Below the pieces are notes generated by a model that worked only from the letters and a program-made list of their open reading frames with translations, was not told the DNA's origin and ran no database searches. From assembly GCA_003529705.1 (NCBI GenBank), contig DPVA01000197.1:1-8923 (forward strand): a stretch of DNA of 8,923 nt, read 5' to 3'. The stretch is from Gammaproteobacteria bacterium. Lineage in GTDB: Bacteria > Pseudomonadota > Gammaproteobacteria > Arenicellales > UBA868. Made by a program: the position numbers and the translations under genes. Positions 5,816 through 8,923 of the stretch are shown here, piece by piece; position 1 is the stretch's first letter, and the number at the start of each line of letters is the position of its first letter.

Positions 5816-6913
5816 TTGACTAATTCCAATAACCCACACAGCCAGGGCCTCGGCAATATGCTGGAGGGCGCGGTCAGTATTCCGCCAGGAGCAAGCGTGC
5901 TGGTCGCTTATGAAGATGCATCGCTGGGCTGGTATGACGCGGAACTTAAAGACCACGTGATCGCGTATTGTCGGGAAATACTGAGTGCCGAGGTCCAGTC
6001 AGTGGAAGTGGGGTTACCCGCTAATACACCATCTGCCCCGTTGGAGGAAAAGCTTCAGGAGAAAAGATTCGACTGGATCATCTTTCTCGCCCGTCTTGGA
6101 GACCAGGGCCGTTTTGATGAAGATCACGATGGACCCCGCAAGCTAATGGTCTATACGCGGCGATTCTCGCAGTTGGCCAGCACTTTTGGCACGGTGCCTC
6201 AGAACGCCATGATCGCACTGAAAAAGGTGGTCGATGATCTAATCAATAGTGCAACAATTATTACGATAACCTGCCCCCATGGCACAAATTTGATCGGGAA
6301 ACCAAACCTGGCAGCTCCCCAAACCGGCGAAACCAAAAAAGTGCAAACGCTAGACGGTGTAAGCAAGGACGTCACGGTCGTCAGGTTTCCTGCAGCAGTC
6401 AGCACACCTGTTTCCGCCAAAACCTTCTCCGGTCAGGTCGTATTGAGACAGGGACTTACCTCGACCGGCTCAAAGGTTTATCAGCCGCCGAACCTGCCGA
6501 TTGCCTCGCAGGTCGTAGCGCATGTCACGAGGGGGCGGATTGAGCGCTTTGATGGACCCGAAGAAGAGGCTCAAGCGGTACGCGTTCACTACGAAAAAGT
6601 AGCGGATCTTTTCGGGATCGAGCCGATGATTGTCGACTCATGGCACCAGGGCCTGCATCCAGGAACAGATTCCAGCCCGATGCCCGAAGAGGATCTGTGT
6701 CTTTGGGGCGAAACTCTGTTCACGAGCCCTCAATACCTTCACTTTCACACCTGCGGAGAGTATCCGCCCGGTGAGATCTGCTGGATGGTTGAGTGTCCGA
6801 CGGTAGAGTTGGATGGCCGAAACCTTTATGAGAACGGGCACATACAGGTGGAGGCGTTTGAGGCCTTCAAACCTTGTCTGGATCAGCACCCCGAATTGCG
6901 GACGCTTTTTTAA
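5816..6913 (+). CDS. M29 aminopeptidase T/NicX-like fold protein with altered metal site
   Basis: A 365-residue protein that I place, with moderate confidence, in the M29 leucyl aminopeptidase-like superfamily. That group includes aminopeptidase T and the ring-opening 2,5-dihydroxypyridine dioxygenase NicX. The N-terminal segment PPGASVLVAYEDASLGWYD (23-41) resembles the family's Rossmann-like opening. Near the C-terminus LHFHTCGEYPPG (308-319), ICWMVECPTVELDG (321-334) and LYENGHI (337-343) align with the family's H.(6)Y, HxDFM..SPEV.VDG and (W/Y)E.G blocks. His309 and Tyr316 keep the aminopeptidase T His/Tyr spacing, but its HxD ligand pair falls on Glu320-Ile-Cys322. The upstream Glu ligands fall on PAAV (192-195) and on HQGLHPGTD (277-285). 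The start is TTG at 5816 with a G-run (5804-5809) six bases before it; ATG at 5858 (residue 15) is an alternative. It is 18 bases from the AhpD-like gene and probably cotranscribed. The substrate is unknown; a peptidase role is unlikely. Confidence 0.72.
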   Translation: MTNSNNPHSQGLGNMLEGAVSIPPGASVLVAYEDASLGWYDAELKDHVIAYCREILSAEVQSVEVGLPANTPSAPLEEKLQEKRFDWIIFLARLGDQGRFDEDHDGPRKLMVYTRRFSQLASTFGTVPQNAMIALKKVVDDLINSATIITITCPHGTNLIGKPNLAAPQTGETKKVQTLDGVSKDVTVVRFPAAVSTPVSAKTFSGQVVLRQGLTSTGSKVYQPPNLPIASQVVAHVTRGRIERFDGPEEEAQAVRVHYEKVADLFGIEPMIVDSWHQGLHPGTDSSPMPEEDLCLWGETLFTSPQYLHFHTCGEYPPGEICWMVECPTVELDGRNLYENGHIQVEAFEAFKPCLDQHPELRTLF

Positions 6914-6939
6914 GTCTAACCTAGGGCCAGCCGTACAGT

Positions 6940-6973
6940 GACGAGGCTCCCTGTCATTCAGGCGGGCGTCTTT
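6940..6973 (+). terminator. Weak terminator-like hairpin after the M29-like gene
   Basis: GACG (6940-6943) can pair with CGTC (6967-6970), and the inner CCTG/CAGG (6950-6953 with 6959-6962) closes a 5-base loop. The two parts are joined by imperfect, partly wobble pairs. Only three T residues follow, so termination would be inefficient. Its position, 27 bases after the stop of the M29-like gene, makes it a reasonable but weak candidate for the end of the 5210-6913 unit. Confidence 0.22.
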
Positions 6974-7062
6974 GAGTAGATGTTCAGATTCTTAAGGCAG
7001 ATAACTCTTAGGCAAGAAGCCAGGTTCTTGTCGTTGGCAACGAGGCACTGATCTGCGATTTC

Positions 7063-7443
7063 TTGAATTACGCCGTTAACGCTCATTTTATGGTCGTGGG
7101 CGATCTCGTTTCGGCGGAGGCGCTGACAGACGAGTTATCCAGGCGGTACACCCTCAACTCTGCAATATTTTCAGCAGACCGCGCGGCGGCGGAGGATCTT
7201 GGAAGAGCCCGGGAGTTGGACTTACAACTCTGTCAAGGGTGCCATACCGACAAAGTCGGCACAGAAAAAATCCTGCCTGCCTATCCTCTCAGAGAGATGG
7301 CGGCAAATATGCCGTCAGACGAATTCTTGGCCCGACTGTTGAGCGGGGTAAGAGGCGCCTCTGACACGGCCCTCGCTAACCCGCTCAGTTTGGGAGATAT
7401 TCGGGGCTTGTTGCGCTTGTATCAGGAAGACACCGTTGATTGA
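7063..7443 (+). CDS. Short frame with one cytochrome c haem motif, possibly a 5'-degraded remnant
   Basis: A 126-residue frame whose second half resembles a small class I cytochrome c domain. Cys57-Gln-Gly-Cys60-His61 is a CxxCH haem-attachment site, followed by a PAYPL segment (72-76), SDEFLARLLSGVRG (85-98) and SLGDIRGLLRLYQE (109-122), like the C-terminal helix of such domains. The usual axial Met, expected as a MP pair soon after SGVRG, is absent (GASDTALANP). There is no signal peptide, although haem c is attached in the periplasm. The first half (about 1-50) matches nothing I recognise. The only starts are TTG at 7063, CTG at 7048 or ATG at 7090, none with a clear ribosome binding site. 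The frame is open back to a TAG at 7009. I read it as coding sequence or a recent remnant of a longer cytochrome gene that lost its 5' part. It is convergent with the glycosyltransferase gene, with 16 bases between. Confidence 0.5.
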   Translation: MNYAVNAHFMVVGDLVSAEALTDELSRRYTLNSAIFSADRAAAEDLGRARELDLQLCQGCHTDKVGTEKILPAYPLREMAANMPSDEFLARLLSGVRGASDTALANPLSLGDIRGLLRLYQEDTVD

Positions 7444-7459
7444 GCATCGTCGCTGAGAG

Positions 7460-8923
7460 TTAGTTGGTCTGCTGATCAGCACGCATCGGCAGTGGCGTGA
7501 TCGTTTCCAGATTGGCGGCCGAGGTCCCCGGCGCTACAAAAAAATAAAGAAACTCGCGCTCGCTTCCCGGAAAGAAAAGCCCGGGCTTCGCCGTCACCTT
7601 GAGCGGCGTCAGGCCATACTCCGGGAAAAGTGTATTGGCATTTTTCAGACACCGGGTGTCCGATGCCAGACAGATTACAGCGATACCTTCACGGGCAATA
7701 TCCTCTTTGTTGATCCAGGGGCTCCATGCGTGACTGAGATGCTGGAGCACAAAGGGATGATCGGGCGAATGAAATGCAATACTGTTTGGCGCGCTATGTC
7801 CCCCACCCACAATTCGAAGCGGTACTTGGTAGGTATCCCGCCACATCGTGGTTACTTTGCGACCGAGTTCCTTTCCCGGAAAATGGTACATATCGTTACC
7901 CGAAGTTACCAGCCCACTGAAAAGCAGCATCGGAGGCAGAAATACAAGCCATACGAAGGCTGCCCGGATCAAGCGTTTTTGTGAGGACATATCTGTTGCG
8001 AGCGGCCAGATTAGAAGTAGAGCGATTCCAGCAAGATTCAGTGTAGGGCCGCCCCATCGGCTGGAAGCATCGATTCCGACGAGAAACCCCACCACAGCTG
8101 TGCCGATCAGCGGAAAAAGAAACATCCAATATATGAAGGAGGGAAGACCCTGGTTTGGGAGCTCACTGCCGGTTCCTTGAGACCGTACTTTTTGCCGACT
8201 GCGAAAGAAGACGAAAAAAAACACCAACAGGAGCGGCACTAGGTAGAGAAGTTGTGCGATCAGAAACCGAATAGCCTTAATGCGCGATGAGAAGTCCGAC
8301 GCAAGATAGTCAGCAATGTGAGTAACTGTTCCAATCTGGTGATTGTCCACATACCAAAGGTGCCAGCTCATCACGATCAGGAAAACCACGAGCGATAGGT
8401 ACGGGCCGACAGTCTTTAGGTTTTCACGACCCTTCGGGAAGAGCAGTAGATAGAGCGCAATTCCCGGAAGCATCGCTGCAGAGTAGTACTTTGTTAGCAT
8501 TGCCACACCGGAGATGAGACCAAGGGCAATCCAGTAACGGTACTGGCCGCGCTGGATAGCAAAATAGCCGAGCAGTATCGTTAGGGCCCAGATAGGGATC
8601 AGCATTGAGCTGTGGTTCAGGCGCATGCTGAAAAAACTGAAATAGGGCAAAAACTCAAGTAGGCATACGGCCGCGAGTGCACTCAGGGGCGGAAGCACTT
8701 CCCGCGCAAGTCGCCAGATGCAGTAGAAAGCAAGCAGAAAATTAAGCTGTGTCAGTAGGTTGTAAGTCCAGTTGTTGGTTCCAACAAGCTTTAAGAAGCC
8801 CGCAACTACCCACGGTAGAACCGGAGGGTGCAGGTAGTACGAGCCCATCCACCCCTGACCCCAGGCAAAGTGCATCATGCTGTCGGTATCCATTTCATGG
8901 CGTCCAAGGCTCGGCACCAGGGT
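7460..8923 (-). CDS. GT39-type membrane glycosyltransferase (5'-truncated at right edge)
   Basis: An integral membrane glycosyltransferase of the PMT/ArnT (GT39, GT-C fold) type, which moves a sugar from a polyprenyl-phosphate donor to lipid, glycan or protein on the periplasmic side. The frame is open to the window edge, with codons T-L-V before P-S-L-G. The GTG at 8917 is therefore unlikely to be the true start, and the first transmembrane helix is probably outside. Counting from 8917, RHEMDTDSMMH (6-16) sits where the family has its catalytic acidic pair in the first periplasmic loop (Asp10, Asp12). YLHPPVLPWVV (28-38) is the typical HPPL..W motif, and AMLTKYYSAAMLP (139-151) is the typical LTKY segment. 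At least eight hydrophobic helices follow, with a soluble C-terminal domain from about residue 355. The donor, the acceptor and any link to the catabolic genes are not visible. It is on the opposite strand to its neighbour and probably belongs to an unrelated unit. Confidence 0.85.
   Translation of the reverse strand, partial: TLVPSLGRHEMDTDSMMHFAWGQGWMGSYYLHPPVLPWVVAGFLKLVGTNNWTYNLLTQLNFLLAFYCIWRLAREVLPPLSALAAVCLLEFLPYFSFFSMRLNHSSMLIPIWALTILLGYFAIQRGQYRYWIALGLISGVAMLTKYYSAAMLPGIALYLLLFPKGRENLKTVGPYLSLVVFLIVMSWHLWYVDNHQIGTVTHIADYLASDFSSRIKAIRFLIAQLLYLVPLLLVFFFVFFRSRQKVRSQGTGSELPNQGLPSFIYWMFLFPLIGTAVVGFLVGIDASSRWGGPTLNLAGIALLLIWPLATDMSSQKRLIRAAFVWLVFLPPMLLFSGLVTSGNDMYHFPGKELGRKVTTMWRDTYQVPLRIVGGGHSAPNSIAFHSPDHPFVLQHLSHAWSPWINKEDIAREGIAVICLASDTRCLKNANTLFPEYGLTPLKVTAKPGLFFPGSEREFLYFFVAPGTSAANLETITPLPMRADQQTN

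Noticed and set aside
7848..8180. Plus-strand 110-codon frame opposite the glycosyltransferase gene
   Set aside because: It is antisense to a well-supported membrane protein gene and has no recognisable features.

Overview
The window looks like part of a Gram-negative bacterial chromosome. I infer Pseudomonadota, probably a gammaproteobacterium, from Sec and lipoprotein-type signals, a polar-amino-acid-type ABC transporter, moderate GC by eye and mixed ATG/GTG/TTG starts. The species cannot be named from sequence alone. There are nine protein genes or gene fragments. No tRNA, rRNA, CRISPR array, insertion sequence or phage gene was seen.

Left part (1-2645, + strand): the 3' two-thirds of a Rieske-type oxygenase alpha subunit runs in from the left edge. 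It is followed by a secreted, family-3 solute-binding protein that resembles cyclohexadienyl dehydratase (PheC), which ends at a strong intrinsic terminator. A creatininase-family amidohydrolase comes next. Convergent to it (3443-2682, - strand) is a HisM/GlnP-type ABC permease with a lipoprotein-like N-terminus. The window holds no ATPase and no second permease.

Middle part (3553-6913): a 2-oxoglutarate/Fe(II) oxygenase of the BesD-like look (+), a glutathione S-transferase (-), and then a two-gene + strand unit. That unit encodes an AhpD/carboxymuconolactone decarboxylase-like protein whose CxxC motif is CxxS, and a protein of the M29 aminopeptidase/NicX fold whose usual metal ligands are mostly replaced.

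Right part (6914-8923): a short frame with one CxxCH haem-c motif but no signal peptide, perhaps a remnant. It is followed by a convergent GT39-type membrane glycosyltransferase running off the right edge.

Taken together, positions 1-6913 read as an accessory locus for oxidising and breaking down (or tailoring) a small, probably nitrogen-containing or aromatic molecule. It has two unrelated oxygenases, an amidohydrolase, a GST, an AhpD-like enzyme, an M29-like enzyme and pieces of an uptake system. The substrate is unknown. The link between the genes is inferred from proximity only, because the strands alternate and there are at least four transcription units.
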